DNA of 52,651 nt from Streptantibioticus ferralitis (GTDB lineage: Bacteria; Actinomycetota; Actinomycetes; Streptomycetales; Streptomycetaceae), in the NCBI RefSeq assembly GCF_029223525.1, contig NZ_JARHTQ010000042.1, positions 1-52,651 of the forward strand, given 5' to 3'. Positions within the stretch are counted from its first letter, which is position 1. More notes on this DNA, generated by a model that searched no databases, was not told the origin of the DNA, and saw only the letters and a program-made list of their open reading frames with translations. The stretch itself is not shown here.

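Noticed and set aside
52622-52624. GTG as the true start of the giant protein
   Set aside because: Nine sense codons precede it to the window edge, there is no ribosome binding site, and the helical sequence continues smoothly through it.

Overview
The window is high-GC DNA with Shine-Dalgarno-led genes, frequent GTG/TTG starts, a secondary-metabolism module, AraC/MarR/LuxR-type regulators and Streptomyces-type insertion-sequence remnants. This points to a Streptomyces or close actinomycete, probably an accessory chromosome arm or a large plasmid. The organism was inferred from coding style and family resemblance, not from a database search.

Left part (1-12.7 kb): a minus-strand single-module NRPS (acyltransferase-like C, A, T) followed by the first 27 codons of an unidentified gene; a broken chloroperoxidase-type hydrolase; an AraC-type regulator; a GMC oxidoreductase relic; an NTPase regulator (STAND-like) followed by an acyl-CoA-dehydrogenase-fold flavin monooxygenase; transposase and hydrolase/SDR remnants; and a MarR regulator plus quinone oxidoreductase operon with a clear double palindrome in front of it.

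Middle part (12.8-23.5 kb): a zone of gene decay with a few intact genes between the wrecks. Intact: a lipoprotein, a small hypothetical protein, a DJ-1/beta-barrel/DUF3159-like operon, a CPBP protease, a LuxR-type regulator and a Nudix protein. Relics: IS256 (two kinds), an rve integrase, IS1182, IS5, a tRNA-Arg 3' half, a DUF234-type ATPase, a serine hydrolase, an XRE-type regulator tail and a possible group II intron end. Several pseudogenes keep both termini and have lost the middle.

Right part (23.57 kb to the right edge, 29 kb, minus strand): one uninterrupted reading frame of at least 9,693 codons, still open at the window edge. It encodes a giant modular protein of the kind I recall being named lonely-Cys-domain proteins in actinomycetes. 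By eye it has only four cysteines. Three of these sit in His-Gly...Cys pairs 43-46 residues apart, as in caspase-like (clan CD) peptidases. It also has an amidoligase-type domain (GLEVEF, ELVSP, HVHVG, LEFR), two copies of a roughly 1,270-residue module, an 821-bp near-identical repeat flanking the amidoligase cassette, a seven-unit A-B-B-A-C-C-C array, a beta-rich stretch and an unrecognised C-terminal domain. The order Trp-rich module, amidoligase(-like) domain, lonely-Cys module occurs twice, which suggests a large internal duplication. This gene is the best candidate for an undescribed system. A self-processing giant effector that both makes and cuts amide bonds is my inference, not something the sequence proves.
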